DNA from: Rachicladosporium sp. CCFEE 5018
Lineage: Eukaryota; Ascomycota; Dothideomycetes; Cladosporiales; Cladosporiaceae
Reading direction: 5' to 3'
Length of the DNA: 64,000 bases
Assembly (NCBI GenBank): GCA_002077045.2
Contig: KZ111149.1
Coordinates: 387,400-451,399 of the forward strand
A program made the position numbers and the translations under genes. Of the stretch, positions 42,931 to 55,819 are shown piece by piece (position 1 is the stretch's first letter; each line of letters opens with the position of its first letter). Below the pieces are notes generated by a model, which saw nothing but the letters and a program-made list of their open reading frames with translations, made no database searches and had not been told where the DNA came from.

Positions 42931-43221
42931 ATTGTCTGTCATCATCCATTTCCACATCGTGCTGTCTTCAATGCACCACAGCATATGCCCGTACCGCTGC
43001 GTCGAGCACTCTAGTCCACTCCAGCATCCTCACTCGTACTGTTTCATGTACGGACTACTCTCACGCTGCAACACGGCCATGCAGGCGCTGAAGCTCCGTG
43101 CGTATTGCTCCTCCATTCCCCGGCTCAAACCGGCGACCTCTACTGCATGTCCTCCATCCGCGCAGTGAGCCCGTTCATGCACGCTGCACACCAAGCTGCC
43201 CGGCCACATACGAGATATCAC

Positions 43222-43942
43222 CTACGGCGCATACACAATATTGTCATTATCATACTCCTCTGTCCGAATCCCATCCTTCGTCACGACCTTGACAAGCACG
43301 CCCTTGAAATCAATCGGCAATCGTCTCTTGAGCTCGTCGGTGCACATCCTCAAGATCTTCATTCCTTGTTCGAAGCTGATGTCCGGGTGGTGGTGTTTAT
43401 CTAATATGCTGAGACAGTAATACTGCGCATACCCGTGTGCCGCGTACGGTAACGGCGCGCAGGAGGCCAGGTAGTCTATCCAGAAGAGTTGGGGTTTCTG
43501 GGTCTCAGCGTCAAAGCCGCCAAGGAGTAAGTTCACGGTGTAGGGATTCCGGGAACGGAGAGATTTGGCGAGCTCGGTGCGGATGAAAGAGGAGGTTTCG
43601 CTGGGGGAAAGCTCGGAGGCGTTGCGCTTGGAGTAGAGTTGGATGTTGGCTTGGACGTATTCGGCGAATTGGACTAGGGTTGTGTTGTCAGTGGTGGAGC
43701 TTGGAGGGTGAATGGGGAGGGGAACGTGTACTTGTGTCGCCTGCTTCGCCTACGAGTGCCATGAGGGTGTGCTTGTTGAGCGTTTTGGTCTTGTCATCGT
43801 TGGTTTTGAGGATTGAGGCGCCGCGCATTGCGGCTTTGGAGGCGGCGATGATGGTGAAGTCCTTGCCGGTTATGCCGAGGAGTACTTCGCCCCTGGTGTT
43901 GTTAGCTTTAACATACTAGTATGTAGCAATTGTGTCTTACAT
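43222..43942 (-). CDS. PRE1: 20S proteasome subunit beta4 (Pre1), copy B
   Basis: Same three-exon structure as copy A, including the start codon split as AT|G by the first intron (cat at 43940-43942). The last 104 codons encode an identical protein to copy A, the strongest protein conservation in the block, as expected for a proteasome subunit. Confidence 0.9.
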
Positions 43943-44852
43943 CTTTGCGGTGTTGTGTGGGTGAGTGCGGAAGTAGATGACTAGCCGCCAAACACTACAT
44001 TCATGTGAAGCTCGCGAGGCAGCTTGGGTGACGTTCAACGCTGAAGCCTGCATGCCTCAGGCAGCATACCTCTCGCTGTCGCCCTCTCACACTCTAACGC
44101 GTCTGCACAACTCACCCTCATTCATGGCATACACGACCATGATTGGCGGTACTGGTGTCGACAGGCTACACATGATAATATCATGTATGACTTCCCGTAC
44201 GATCATGTCACAGACATACGCGACCGAAGACGCACGTGCAGCCTACAAGATCTCAATGCGTATCAGCTCCTGAGCATTCCCTTCCACATCGCCGGCCAAT
44301 GCTACTGTGCTGGTCTGTTGATCACCCAGTGGCAGTCACTCTGATGTGATTGTATCCTTGCCCGCCGATGATGGAGCTGCACATGCTGCTTGTCCGAAAG
44401 GAGTAAGTCGACGCTGTGTGCAGAGCGATGGAGGCTCCTTCTCTTCCACTTGATACACCGGGAGTCTTTCGTGTTGCTGGCTGAATGCTTAAGGCAGCTT
44501 GAAGACTCACGCGTGTCAGGAGCACTGTCTACGTTCTGCGTCGAATGAAGCGTGCCATATAAAGGATGCTCTCTGTTGTGCCAGTCAATCTCACTGCTGG
44601 CTACTTCACCTAGACACGTCCCGTCATGCATGCTGAAATCGGTATCGGGATCATGAGACATATACTTGGTGATTGTCAGTGCGACAAGGTGGTTAGTATA
44701 CCAGCATTGAGAGGTGAGGTCTGCTTAAGGTATGGTAGGCAGCAGTGGTTTTCGAAGGAAGGCACGACGCCATATCCAGGCCATGTACTTTCGAGTCTAT
44801 CTGATTTCTAGATCGTACCACTCGATCAGCATCGTCTGGTCAATGCGACATC
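43943..44852. other. Intergenic region PRE1-MSH4 (B)
   Basis: 910 bp, the counterpart of 4216-5125. A 119-codon minus-strand frame (44302-44661) is interrupted in copy A, so it is not treated as a gene. Confidence 0.55.
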
Positions 44853-47699
44853 ATGGCAGCAAAGCGCGTGTCAAGTTGGTACTCGGACACAGTGACAGCT
44901 GAACGAGGAGGGACCTCAGGCAGCGTCTCGGGTAGCACATCCTACAGTGCTGGCGTCACCCATCGCACCGGGGCGAGCAGGTCCGGGACGATCACAGGAC
45001 GTCCTACATCCACGTCGGGTGAGGACTATCTGGCCGGCCAGTATGCGACCACGACGCTTTCACGTCCACGTACTGCTCGACCTGGAACAGCGAGACCTCG
45101 CACTGGAGTCTCCACCCTCGGCGCGGAGAACCAGGAGATCGTATGTGCTATCAGCGAGTCACGAGGCATCTCGCCCATAGTTGGACTGTCCTTCGTCAAC
45201 CTTGACACGGGCGAGGCAGTCATGAGTCAGATCAGTGACAGTCAGACATATGTGCGGACCGTTCACAAGCTGTTGGTGTTCAACCCTACCAACATCTTAG
45301 TCGTTGCATCTGCGGCAAGTCCGAAGTCGAAGCTCTTCTCTATCCTTGAGGACAGCCTTGATGACATCGACAGTATCATCACGCTGCTCTATCGTCGCTA
45401 CTGGAGTGAGAACACAGGCTTGGACTACATTCAGCAGCTTGCCTTCACTGAAGATGTTGAGGCCATCAAAACAGCCGTCAGCGGCAACTACTACGCAGTA
45501 TGCTGTCTGGCTGCTGCCTTGAAGTACATCGAGCTGGGCATGTCCAAAACGTTCCCGTACCGCTCCCTTCGTATCAAGTACGAGCCCTCGGAAGGCTCAA
45601 TGATAATCGATCTGTCGACAATGAAGGCACTTGAGCTTGTGCAGAACCTGACTAATGCGAAGTCAAAAGACTGCCTGTTCGGGCTGCTGAATACCACTCA
45701 GACGCCTATGGGCGGCCGCCTTCTTCGCAGCAATATCCTGCAGCCGCTGACGGATCATGACACACTTGGCGCCCGCTACGATGCACTCGAAGAGCTGAGC
45801 ACTAAGGAAGAGATGTTCTTTGCCGTTCGCCAGGCTCTCAAGCCCTTTCTTGACGTCGATCGCATCTTGACGCAGCTGATTCTGGTGCCCGCCCAACCAT
45901 CTCTGAGAGACACTGAGCAGGCTGTGAACAACGTGATCATGCTGAAGCAATTCACCAGCCTCATTCGTCCCGTGTTCGAAGCTCTGATTGGCTCGAGGTC
46001 CTCTATGCTGCTCGAGGTCCGCAATCTTTGCTCGTCGGAGAACGTCGATCCAGTACAGAACTTGGTGAACGAGGTCATAAACGAGGACACCACCTACGCC
46101 AGTCAGCCACTCGACCTCCGCAATCAACGTACATATGCCGTCCGCTCCGGCGTCAATGGCTTGCTCGATGTCGCTCGTCAGACTTACAAGGAAGCGATGA
46201 CAGATGCGCTGCAGCACATCTCGGACCTAAGCGAAGAGCATGACCTACCACTGCAGACTAAGTTCGACAATACTCGACAGTTTTACCTACGTCTCCACGC
46301 CGAAGATCTGGCCCAACGCAATCTACCTGCGATCTTCATCAATGTGTACCGCAAGAAAGATAACGTCGAGTTTCAGACGCTGGACTTGCTCAAACACAAT
46401 CAGAAGATCTCTGACGCGCACACCGAGGTCATCTTAATGAGTGATAAAGCCGTGCAGGAACTCATCCTTGCCGTCCGCGAGCACATGGGCTCGCTGTTCA
46501 AGATCTGTGAAGGGATCGCAATGCTCGACATGATCGCATCGTTCGCCCAGCTCGTCACGAGCCAAGATTACGTCCGCCCTCAGCTCTCTGACACTCTCGC
46601 CATCCGTGCTGGTCGCCATCCGATTCGCGAAAAGATTCAAGACACCAAGTTCATCCCAAATGACGTGTATGCCACACTGCAGAAGCGCTTCCAGATCATC
46701 ACCGGCTGCAACATGAGCGGAAAGAGCACGTACATCCGCTCGATTGCGATGATGACTGTCATGGCACAGATCGGCTGCTTCGTGCCAGCGCAGTACGCCA
46801 GCTTTCCGATCATCCGCCAGCTCTTCGCGCGCATCTCGCTAGACGACAATATCGAAGCCAATGCTTCGACCTTCGCCGCCGAGATGCGTGAGACAGCTTT
46901 CATTCTGCGTAATGTCGATGGTCAGAGCATGGCTATCATCGACGAGCTTGGCCGCGGTACGAGCATAAGAGATGGCCTAGCAATCGCTATTGCTATAGCT
47001 GAAGCCCTCGTCGAAAGCAGAGCTCTAGTCTGGTTCGCTACGCACTTCCGTGACTTGGCGACCATAATGGCTGAGCGTAATGGTATCGTCAACCTTCATC
47101 TAGCCATCAACAACGCTGATCAAGACAGACTCGAAATGCTCTATCGTGTGACCTCCGGCGCAGTGGAAGAAGAGCACTACGGTCTCAAGCTCGCGAAAGT
47201 GGTCCCTTTGCCGCCCGACGTGATCGAGTACGCTGAGATGGTCTCTGCTACGCTCGAACGCGCAGGCAAGAAGAAGGCTCGTGCAAGCCTAGCAGTCGTT
47301 GTCGCGAGGAAGCGAAAGCTGATGCTGAATTTGAAGGAGCATCTGGTGCAGGCTAAGGATAGTCAGATGGCGGATGCTGATCTATCACAGTGGCTGAGGG
47401 ATCTGCAGCGTGAATTTGTGGTTCGGATGTCGGCGCTTGAGGAGGAGGAGAGGAAGATCAGGGAGGGTGTTGCGAGGGATGATGAGATGGAGGGGAGTGT
47501 GATGCAGAGTGTTAGAGAGGGGACGGCGGACACGGAAAGCACGATCAGGCCGGGGACGCGCTGGACTGTGGTGGGGCCAAGAGATCATGCGGGCGGCTTT
47601 GTTGAAGACGACGATTCAGAGCGCATGGAAGTCGACTCGACGTCAGAGGAGATGCTCACGGTGCAACACGCTCGCAGCGAGGGCATGTCAGCGCGCTGA
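44853..47699 (+). CDS. MSH4: Meiotic MutS homolog Msh4, copy B
   Basis: 948 aa with intact Walker A (TGCNMSGKST) and Walker B (MAIIDELGRGTS). Up to about codon 610 the DNA is nearly the same as in copy A. From about 46700 to 47150 (ATPase domain) there are dozens of synonymous differences with almost no protein change. The acidic C-terminal tail is the most changed part of the protein (GVARDDEMEGSVMQSVREG here). Two full-length MSH4 genes on one scaffold are unusual, since the gene is normally single copy. Confidence 0.95.
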   Translation: MAAKRVSSWYSDTVTAERGGTSGSVSGSTSYSAGVTHRTGASRSGTITGRPTSTSGEDYLAGQYATTTLSRPRTARPGTARPRTGVSTLGAENQEIVCAISESRGISPIVGLSFVNLDTGEAVMSQISDSQTYVRTVHKLLVFNPTNILVVASAASPKSKLFSILEDSLDDIDSIITLLYRRYWSENTGLDYIQQLAFTEDVEAIKTAVSGNYYAVCCLAAALKYIELGMSKTFPYRSLRIKYEPSEGSMIIDLSTMKALELVQNLTNAKSKDCLFGLLNTTQTPMGGRLLRSNILQPLTDHDTLGARYDALEELSTKEEMFFAVRQALKPFLDVDRILTQLILVPAQPSLRDTEQAVNNVIMLKQFTSLIRPVFEALIGSRSSMLLEVRNLCSSENVDPVQNLVNEVINEDTTYASQPLDLRNQRTYAVRSGVNGLLDVARQTYKEAMTDALQHISDLSEEHDLPLQTKFDNTRQFYLRLHAEDLAQRNLPAIFINVYRKKDNVEFQTLDLLKHNQKISDAHTEVILMSDKAVQELILAVREHMGSLFKICEGIAMLDMIASFAQLVTSQDYVRPQLSDTLAIRAGRHPIREKIQDTKFIPNDVYATLQKRFQIITGCNMSGKSTYIRSIAMMTVMAQIGCFVPAQYASFPIIRQLFARISLDDNIEANASTFAAEMRETAFILRNVDGQSMAIIDELGRGTSIRDGLAIAIAIAEALVESRALVWFATHFRDLATIMAERNGIVNLHLAINNADQDRLEMLYRVTSGAVEEEHYGLKLAKVVPLPPDVIEYAEMVSATLERAGKKKARASLAVVVARKRKLMLNLKEHLVQAKDSQMADADLSQWLRDLQREFVVRMSALEEEERKIREGVARDDEMEGSVMQSVREGTADTESTIRPGTRWTVVGPRDHAGGFVEDDDSERMEVDSTSEEMLTVQHARSEGMSAR

Positions 47700-47923
47700 G
47701 CGGGCATCGAGTTCGCCTACCGAACCACCACGGCATTCCGCGGCAAGCGGAGAGACATCTGGCTGCCTAGATCGCTGCAAACAGATTACTGACAAGGTAT
47801 CACAAGGACTAGCTGTAGCACATCATGTACTATCTCCAACCTGACTCAACAACCCGCACCATTACATCCCACCCTATCTTCCCCTCTAGTCTCTTCACCT
47901 CCACTCTTCACCCAACCAACACC

Positions 47924-50900
47924 TCAAACCTCCTCCCTAAACCTCGTCTCCCTCGCCGGAGAATGACTCTTCGCCTGCCCCGCAAAAGCCGGCGCCGGCG
48001 CAAGCCCCTCATCAAAATGATCCCTAGCCTCCTCAAACTGCTCCGTCTTGTTACTCTCAACTTTCTCCACCCCACTCGCAGTCCCCACAACACCACTGCC
48101 AGCACCGGTAGCAGTAGTGACAGGCTCCTTACCCTTCCCGCCACCGACTTTCAACGCCCGCGCAACCCGCCCCGTACGTCCGGCTTCGATGTCGGATTCA
48201 TCTAGACCTGAGGAGGAGAGGGACGAGACATCTGAATCGCCGCGGTGGCGGCGGAATGAGGAGGGGGAGGCTGGCGCATCCGACTTCGTCGCTAGGGGCG
48301 CGACTACGCCTGTGGTGGCGGGAGCAGAGGAGCCTGAACTGAGGGATGTGGAGGCTTTGGGATCGGTGGTGGTGGAGGGGTCGGACTTGGTGACTTTACT
48401 GCTTGTGCTGGGGCCGCCGCTGCGGAATTTGCTGAAGAAGCCGCGGATGCCTTTGGGCTGGGCTTCCTCGGTGGTCGTTGTTGCTGTGGAGCGGTCGGCC
48501 TTTTGATCGGTGGATTTCTGGAGTTTGGGAGTGGTCCTTGGGCCTGTAGTGGTTGAGGCGGCGGTAGTGGATTCTGTCACGGGAGCAGCATCGAGTTTCG
48601 CGTCTGTAGAGACCGGGGCGGCATCGAGCTTCGTGTTCGCAGCGGCGCCTGGTATGGTCGCCGGCTCAGCGGCACTAGTCACAGGCGAACTGACAACCCG
48701 CTCAGCAACCTCCATAGCATGAGCCGGGTCATGATCCGGTGCTGCCTGAGCGGCTGCAATACCCGAAGCACCGGCAGCCGCAACCGGCAGACCAGCATGA
48801 TGGTCTTTCTCCTTCTCATCATGCACACCAGGGACTGTGGAAGGTCCTTCCTCAGCAGCAACGGGGCCGATAAAGTCCTCATCATCCTCGGGATCCTCCC
48901 AATCAGAAACGCTTGAGCCGCTCGACTCGATCTTGGAAATATGGCGCTCCAGGTCGGGCTTACGGGTCCGCGGGGGTGACGGAACCGCATCAGTGAGATG
49001 GCCAGTATGCGCCGTCTCGACACGCTCGAGAGCAGCATCCGAGTCATCGTCGTCAGCTTCGCGCGTGGCCGAGGCGGGCTCAACAACAGTGGGTATGGCG
49101 ACAACCACAGGCTTGGCGTCTTCGGCTGTCGTGACGGTCGGGTCGGCGACGACTTCATCGGCAGCAGAGACGGGTGCAGCAGCTTCGCCCGTCTTCGCAT
49201 TGCGACTCTTCCTCTTAGAAGCGAGGCGTGTGAGAAGGGAGGTGTGCTCCTTCTGCTCTCCGGATTTGCGTCTGTCCGCGAGCTCGACGCTTTTGCGCTC
49301 TTCTTTCGCTCGCTTAGCCGCAGCTTTCTCTTCATCTGCGATAGCGTCAGTGTTTAGAACGAAGAACGGGAATACGAGACACGCACTCTTAATCTTCTTG
49401 GCCTCATCCTTCTCCTCCCGTTCTTGCGTCTTCTTATCCCTCTTGTTCCTCTCCAGCTCCTCCCTCTCAAGCCTCAACTCCTCGTCCCTGGCTCTCTTCT
49501 TCTCAGCCGTATCATTAATCTCATCAAACGTCGGCTTCAACCTCGCAAGCGCAATAGCCTCAATCTCACTCTGCTCCATGAATCTTCCACCGCCGATATG
49601 CGTCTTGCCATGGTTCTCCTGCCTCACATCACTCTCAGCTTGCGCCTTCTGTCGAGCCTTGGCAGCCCACTCGTCCATCTTGGTCTGGGAGACTTTGCCA
49701 GTGTCTTGGAACACCTTATCATCCATACGATTCATGGACTTCTGGACGTTGCGTTCGGCGGCTGCGAGCAGCGCTTTACGGTCCGCCGCCTGCTTCTTGG
49801 CGTCTACATCTCCAAGTGCGTTGTTGAGTTGGGACTGCTGGCCTCGGATGCGCCTCGCGGTCTGTTCATCGTCTGAGTCGAGCTCGGCGTCCGACTCTCG
49901 TCGACGGTTACGGCCGCTGCGCATCGTGAGTCTAGAGCGCGAAGGCTGCGAGTCAGGGTAGCCGTAGTGTTCTCTGTATTTGGCGTTTTCGTGCTCTTTG
50001 TCGATCTTCGCAAGTCTCTCCTGCGCGAGCTTCTGCGCGGCATCTTGCAGATGTATGTACTTCAACGCCTCAGACTTGAGATCTGCAGGCGCGTACGGCG
50101 CTGCACTACGAGACTGAGCCACCTCTGCGCCTGTGTTGCCAGCCGGGTTCGGTCCAGTCGCTTTCTGGTTCTGCAGCTGGTACATCTGCTTCGCCATAGA
50201 TACTGCAGACGCGCGTAAGGCGTCCTGGTGCTTCTTCTCTGACACCTCGATCTCGACAGGTGGGTGCTCGCCCCACATGTCTGCACTGACATTGGCTCCA
50301 AGGTTCTGTACTCGCGCAGCTTGCATAGCTGGCGAGTTGTAGCCGAGCCCATCAGTCGCGGTATTTGGGCGATTGCGCACAGAGTTTCGCGACGAGACAG
50401 TCGCAGCATTGAGCGCGTTGTGCGCAGAGTTGGCCTGATCTGGGTACAAACCTGCGGGTGCAGTGGGCGTCGAATCCGCGCGTTGGCGACTTTGCTTCTG
50501 TGACATCGTCGCAGCGAGCAGCGCGTTACTGCGACCCTCTGGAGTGTATCCACGATCGAGCTGCGGACTGAGCGTCTTATTCTTCATCGCGATATTCGCA
50601 GCCGAGTTCCCCTCCTTGGTCGCGGAAGGCTGCCAAAGGTCGAGCTTGCCACCGTCCCTAGCGGCTAGCAGCGCTGCCCTTGAGCCTGCCTCGCTGGCTT
50701 CTGGATGCCAGATATCCTTCGGCTTGTAATCCTTGGCTAGCATTGCTGCTGCACCTGCACTGCCTGAGGTATTACCGGAACTGGGGAAGCTCGGCAAGTC
50801 TTGCGCTCTCGCGTATCTGAGGGATGCTGCTGCGCCTGGAGGATGTCAGTATCTGCACTCGATGCGAGTTACTTGCGCCTCGACCCACTCGCTGAGCTCA

Positions 50901-51048
50901 GCTTGCCGTCCTTATTCAAGACGTCCTCCTTGGCGTGACTGGTGGCAAGTAGCGCCGCTGTCGAAGCCTGCGCCGACAACTTGTTTTGTTTCTCGTGAGC
51001 TGAAGGATCTGGGCACGGCACCTCGCCGGCATGGGCGTGAGATGCCAT
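47924..51048 (-). CDS. EIS1: Eisosome protein 1 (Eis1 family), copy B
   Basis: Exons 51048..50889, 50835..49387 and 49335..47924 give 1006 aa, the same exon lengths as copy A. Intron 2 is 51 nt here, a multiple of three without a stop, so the unspliced frame runs on for 957 codons from 50797; the 17 intron-encoded residues (starting SACLVFPFF) should not be in the protein. Intron 2 shares almost nothing with the copy A intron except splice sites, although its flanking exons match closely. The start at 51048 is fixed by an upstream in-frame TGA. Confidence 0.87.
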
Positions 51049-51677
51049 CGTCGCTTGTGATTGATCTGATCACCTTTCAGCTGCGCTTCTTTTCGCGCCA
51101 ACGGTTCCTGTAGTCCTGCGATTTCCGAGAGGGTATGTGACAAGATAGTAAGGAATCGAAATGATACTCAGACCTCATCACAAGCAAGCTGTTGTGAGAC
51201 TTCGAAGCCGTCGCATTCGAGAGCTCCATGACGTAGCTTGAATCAAGGCCGCGGCGTTGCAGCCACGCGCTCGAGGTCTTGACCCTACTCTTTACCTTCA
51301 TGTGCTTGACCACAAGACTATGCAGATGTATGTTGGTGTATGTGACGGGTAAACAATGCGTGAGAGGTATCGACCTGTGTGTTGGCCCACCAGAGCCTTC
51401 ATTTCACTTCATCTATCGCAGACCAGGCAGGCACGACTGACAGGTGATCTGCACAGGGGCACGGTTCTTGTTTGCGCCACCAACCTTGTACATGAACGTC
51501 AGTCTCGACAACGAGGCATATCAATGCAGAAATGCTCGAGATATTACAGACTGACGCGCCAAGTAAGTCGTTCGGCCTCTGTTTCACTGCCTTTCCTAGC
51601 TTTTGTTGTACTACAAGAGGTGAAGACAGTGTTATCGCTAAGAAAGCTATTGCATTTATTGGTCGCCCGCGATCACC
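51049..51677. other. Intergenic region EIS1-phosphatase (B)
   Basis: 629 bp, nearly identical to 11328-11955. No supported gene. Confidence 0.55.
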
Positions 51678-52553
51678 ATGGAGCAGCACTCGCCTTTCAC
51701 CTCCCTCCCCAACTTCCGCGACGTCGGTCTCTTCGTCAACTCTCGCACTTCAACTCCAGCCCTGCGACAAGGTCTACTCTTTCGCTCCGCCCGTCCCGAC
51801 GCCACAGCACCTCAGGAAGTATCACGCTTGAAGTCCGAATACCACATCACCACCCAGATAGACCTGCGGACAAAGACGGAACATCTAGAGCAACTAGACA
51901 AACTCTCCAAATCCTCCCCCTCCAAATCTCCAGCCACTGGGCCAAAAGATCCCGGCCTCGCCCTCGCAGTCCAGGGCCTCCGCTACGAAAACGTTAACCT
52001 CAACGGCTCCTCCTACTCAAACTCACTTCTCAAGGAGCTGAGCTACTGGCATGTCGCGAAGTTGGCTGCACTCTACGCCGTCGGCAAGCGAACGGAGGCG
52101 ATTTCCATCTTGGGTACGAATGTCATGGCTCCTTCCGGGTTGACTGGTTTGGCGGAAAGGACGCTGCAGACTAGTACCGCCGAGATCGCGCAATTGTTTA
52201 AGCTGCTAGCTGATGAGAGTGCATGGCCAGTGATTATCCACTGCACGCAGGGCAAAGACCGCACCGGCCTAAGCGTACTGTTAGTGCTGCTGTTGTGTGG
52301 CGTGGGGGAGAGGGAGATAGAAGCAGATTACATGGCCACGCAAGCCGAGCTCGTGAATGAACGGGCGGCGAGGGTGAGCGAGATTGAGTCGATTGGGCTG
52401 CCGGAGAGTTTTGCGGATTGTGAGGTTGGATGGGTGGGAAAGGTAGTAGCGTGGATTAATGATGAGAAAGGTGGGATCGAGAGCTATCTGGCAGCCTGTG
52501 GGGTGAGTAAGGCGGAGATGGAGAGTGTGAGGAGGATACTGCTGCAGAGATAG
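51678..52553 (+). CDS. Tyrosine/serine protein phosphatase, copy B
   Basis: 291 aa with the same HCTQGKDRTG loop (Cys189, Arg195). Two patches (around 51850-51900 and 52050-52200) show clusters of third-position changes against copy A, while the first 150 bp and the final 250 bp are close. Replacement changes are mostly conservative (for example a Met/Leu in VLLVLLLCGVG). Its stop is 24 bp from UTP13, as in copy A. Confidence 0.88.
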   Translation: MEQHSPFTSLPNFRDVGLFVNSRTSTPALRQGLLFRSARPDATAPQEVSRLKSEYHITTQIDLRTKTEHLEQLDKLSKSSPSKSPATGPKDPGLALAVQGLRYENVNLNGSSYSNSLLKELSYWHVAKLAALYAVGKRTEAISILGTNVMAPSGLTGLAERTLQTSTAEIAQLFKLLADESAWPVIIHCTQGKDRTGLSVLLVLLLCGVGEREIEADYMATQAELVNERAARVSEIESIGLPESFADCEVGWVGKVVAWINDEKGGIESYLAACGVSKAEMESVRRILLQR

Positions 52554-52577
52554 CGATTGTGTATAGTGCTACCTATG

Positions 52578-55476
52578 CTACGCAACACCCTGCATCTGCT
52601 GCAGCGCCCAGAGCAGCACAAATCGCTCTTCGCCTACCTTCTCCAGCCGCGTTAAGTGACGCTCAGTGTAAGCTTTCAGCCCATCCAGCACATCTTTCAC
52701 GCTTTCCTTCTCCTGCACTTTGTCCTTCGTGCTCATAACAGCCATACCCTTCGCCAGACTGCCATTCACCTCATCCTCCTCGAACAGACTCGCCGCTGGC
52801 CCGCGCCGGCGATGTCGCACATTCAGGATCCGCTGTTTCGGGTGCAAGCGCAGTAAAGCGTTTAGGATATGCTGTGCGACGTCGTGGGTCCGCGCGTTGG
52901 CGTTCCAATCTCTCAGCCTCCGCAGCAGAGCCAAAAGCTGCGAGTCGCTCAGCTCCCTTAGCACATCATCAACGTCCTGCTTCCCCGTGAAGCTACCGGC
53001 TTCGTGCTCGCCGTTCACGACTGCTGCGAAGAGATCTAGGAGGCGTTTGGGGTGGTTTAGTTGCAGGGCAAGGACTATGGCTTCCCGGTAATTGGAAGCG
53101 CGGATGTGGTTCTGCAGTTCTTGGTCCTGTTCTATGCGCGCTGAGGCTTGGGTTGTGGCGGCTAGGGCGGTGGTAGATGTTGTGTCGAGCCAGAAGGTTA
53201 GGGTGCTGTCGGCGGAGCCGGAGACGAGGGTTAGCTGGTCTTGACTGTCTTTGGGGGTATTGTCTTCGTCGTCCGCATCGGCCATGGCTGAGTCACCATC
53301 GCTCTTGGTGGGCGCAGGTGCTAATTTCTGATCTTTTAGAGATAGGACCTTGGGAGGTTTGACGGCGAGCGCCCAGACTCTGTCAGTGTGGTTGTCGAGC
53401 GTAGTCGCGCACTCGCCGCTCTGAGCGTCCCAGATCTTGACGAGACCATCTCCAGCTGCGCTCGCGACCAGCGCGCCTCGTTTGTTCCTGCCGCCATCCT
53501 CAGCGGGTATCGGAAGCCACACAACTTTCAGCACACTATTCACATGTCCCTCGAACGTTCGCAAGCAGCTGTAATCACTCAGGCTCCAGATTCTGACAGT
53601 CTTGTCACCACTTCCAGTGACCACCATGCCTTTTGCACTGCTCGCTCCTCCGCCCTCACCGGTAGTAGTCAGAGCGGGCGTTGAGGCGGATGCAAATGCG
53701 ACAGACCATACACCTCGCTTGTGTCCTCGCAGTACACCGATCGTCTCGCCAGCTTCAGCGTCCCAGATCTTGACTGTTCGATCTTGTGATGCTGAAGCGA
53801 AGAGTGGTGTTGTTGCCGAGTCAGACACATCAATGGCATTGATATCCTTATCGTGCGCCTTTCGCGTGTACGCAGCTCGAGACGCCTTGCCTTCAGCTCC
53901 TATCTCCCACCGCTTGATAGTCTTGTCCTGACTGCCAGTGATCAGGAACTTCGGCGGGTGATCGAGAGGCTTGTTGTACGCTTGTGAGCCAGTCTGAGGT
54001 GTTGCGTGTGGGAGGGAAACGGCGCCAATACTCTCTGCGTGGCCCGTGAAAGTGGCGTAGCATTCATATGAGCTGTTCGCAGGGTCAAGTCGCCACAGTC
54101 GTGCGGTGTTGTCTTTGGCGCCTGTTGCGAGCCAGTGGCCGGACCAGTCGGTGTCGATTGTGATGACTATGTCGCTATGGCCCTTCAGTAGGGCTACGTC
54201 GGCTCCGAAATATGGTGCATCCGATGAGCTTTCTGCTGAGGCTTCGACAGAGACGATCCGGATGTCTTCCAAGTTCGTGGCCAGGGCGAGTAAATTGCGC
54301 TCGGGTCCGATGTATGCCAAGTCAATGACTTCGTCATGAGTTCCAGATATGCGACGAATGACAGACAGTGTAGCTAGCGATTTTGACGTCGGTGACAAAC
54401 CCTCTAGAGAAGATAGCAGTAGCGTCTGATCTGCATGTATCGAGAGAATGAAACCAAGATGAGAGCGGTGCAGCACTTGAACAATTGCTTCTGTCTCTAC
54501 ACCAGCCTCTTGGTCCTCAGTGACCTCAGTGCCGTTCGCCACGCTCCAGATCCGTAACCGAGCAGTCTCGCCACCAGTATACAACAATTCACCGCCTGCA
54601 AGGAAGCCTACGCTTTCGATCGTCTCGAGCACAGGTATCGTAGCTCGCGCTTTCCATGTTCGAGCATCCCAGACGATCGCTGTCCTGTCCCGACTGCCTG
54701 ACAGAAGTAAGTTCTGCTCCAGGGAGTAGTCCAGGCTCCGTACCACCGAGACATGCGACTCGAGATTCGCGACACTCTTCCGCTTTGCCAGATGCCAGAC
54801 CCGCACTTTGCCGTCTTCACCACCAGATGCAAGCCGGTATCGAGCCGTGGTCTCATCTGTAATGTCGTCCTCATCTCTGCTCTTTCGCTTTTTCGACTTG
54901 CCCTCGGGCTCAGCTATAGACGCAGCCTCGAAGAAGTGCAGCGCTGAGATGACGCCGCTATGCCCATGGAACGTATGTGTCGCATACCCTCCCCTTAAAT
55001 CCCAGACTTTGACCACTCCATCTGCACCTCCCGTAGCTAGTAATGAGCTCGTCGAGTCGATCGCAGTCGTAACCACAGGAGCCGTATGTGGCTTCAGCGT
55101 CCTCAACAGCTTCGGTGTGATCGATCCATCGTCATCTTGCGAGGTTTGCAGCGCATATATGCGCATCGACAGGTTTCTCGAACATATTACCATGAACTTC
55201 GCATCGGGGGACAAGGCTAGGGTTGTGATCGCTTCACCGTCCTGGGAGCTTTTGTCAATGTCAGTCGACGCTTGACCGGACCGAAGGAGTGCGACTTACG
55301 CCTTCTATCCTCGCCAGGTGTGCGCCAGTGCTAAGATCTGTGAGGAGGGCCTCTTCGCTCAGACATGTCGCTAGGATTCGCCCATCGTAGCTTAGGTCCA
55401 CGGCGCCGCCTGTGTAGATCGGCTGAACGACTCGACTGGGCTCGAAGGTCGTCTTCGTGTCGGCTTTGTAGGCCAT
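52578..55476 (-). CDS. UTP13: U3 snoRNP / SSU processome protein Utp13, copy B
   Basis: Exons 55476..55300 and 55241..52578 give 946 aa, equal to copy A. Most of the gene is about 98 percent identical. The linker between the second propeller and the C-terminal domain (around 53220-53370) is clearly different: copy B reads DADDEDNTPKDSQDQLTLVS where copy A has an alternative Pro/Ser-rich linker. The WD40 blades and Utp13 domain are intact. Confidence 0.92.
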
Positions 55477-55819
55477 GGCTGCGGTATATGGGAACTCGGT
55501 CGTCTCGAGGTCCGCTCAGTGTCCTTGATGTCCTGGTGGACAGAACGACAAGAATGCTCCTTCAGCCTCACGATTACCCGCACAGTAGCATGAGCGTATC
55601 CAGACGAGCCCTGAGGAACAGTGTTGGGAGGGTTGAGCTCGATTTCGGTTGCGTCTGGCCGTTGTCGCATATCCCAGGTCAGACCAAACTTTTCCCTTCA
55701 CATGCAAATCTGAGTGCGGAACAGCCCCGCATAGCACTCGAGTCCCTCACAAAAAGTTCCAGACATTGAACTTGAACTCATACACTATACATACAACCTA
55801 CCCCAGCTCTTCCGCAACC
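55477..55819. promoter_or_regulatory. Shared divergent promoter region UTP13/RSA4 (B)
   Basis: 343 bp, exactly the size of the copy A gap and conserved in most positions. Confidence 0.4.

Noticed and set aside
44302..44661. 119-codon minus-strand frame upstream of MSH4 copy B
   Set aside because: The equivalent frame in copy A is interrupted and differs, so it shows no coding constraint.
47924..50797. Single 957-codon frame on the minus strand
   Set aside because: It reads through a 51-nt intron; copy A has a 52-nt intron at the same site that breaks the frame, and the true start is upstream across another intron (EIS1).
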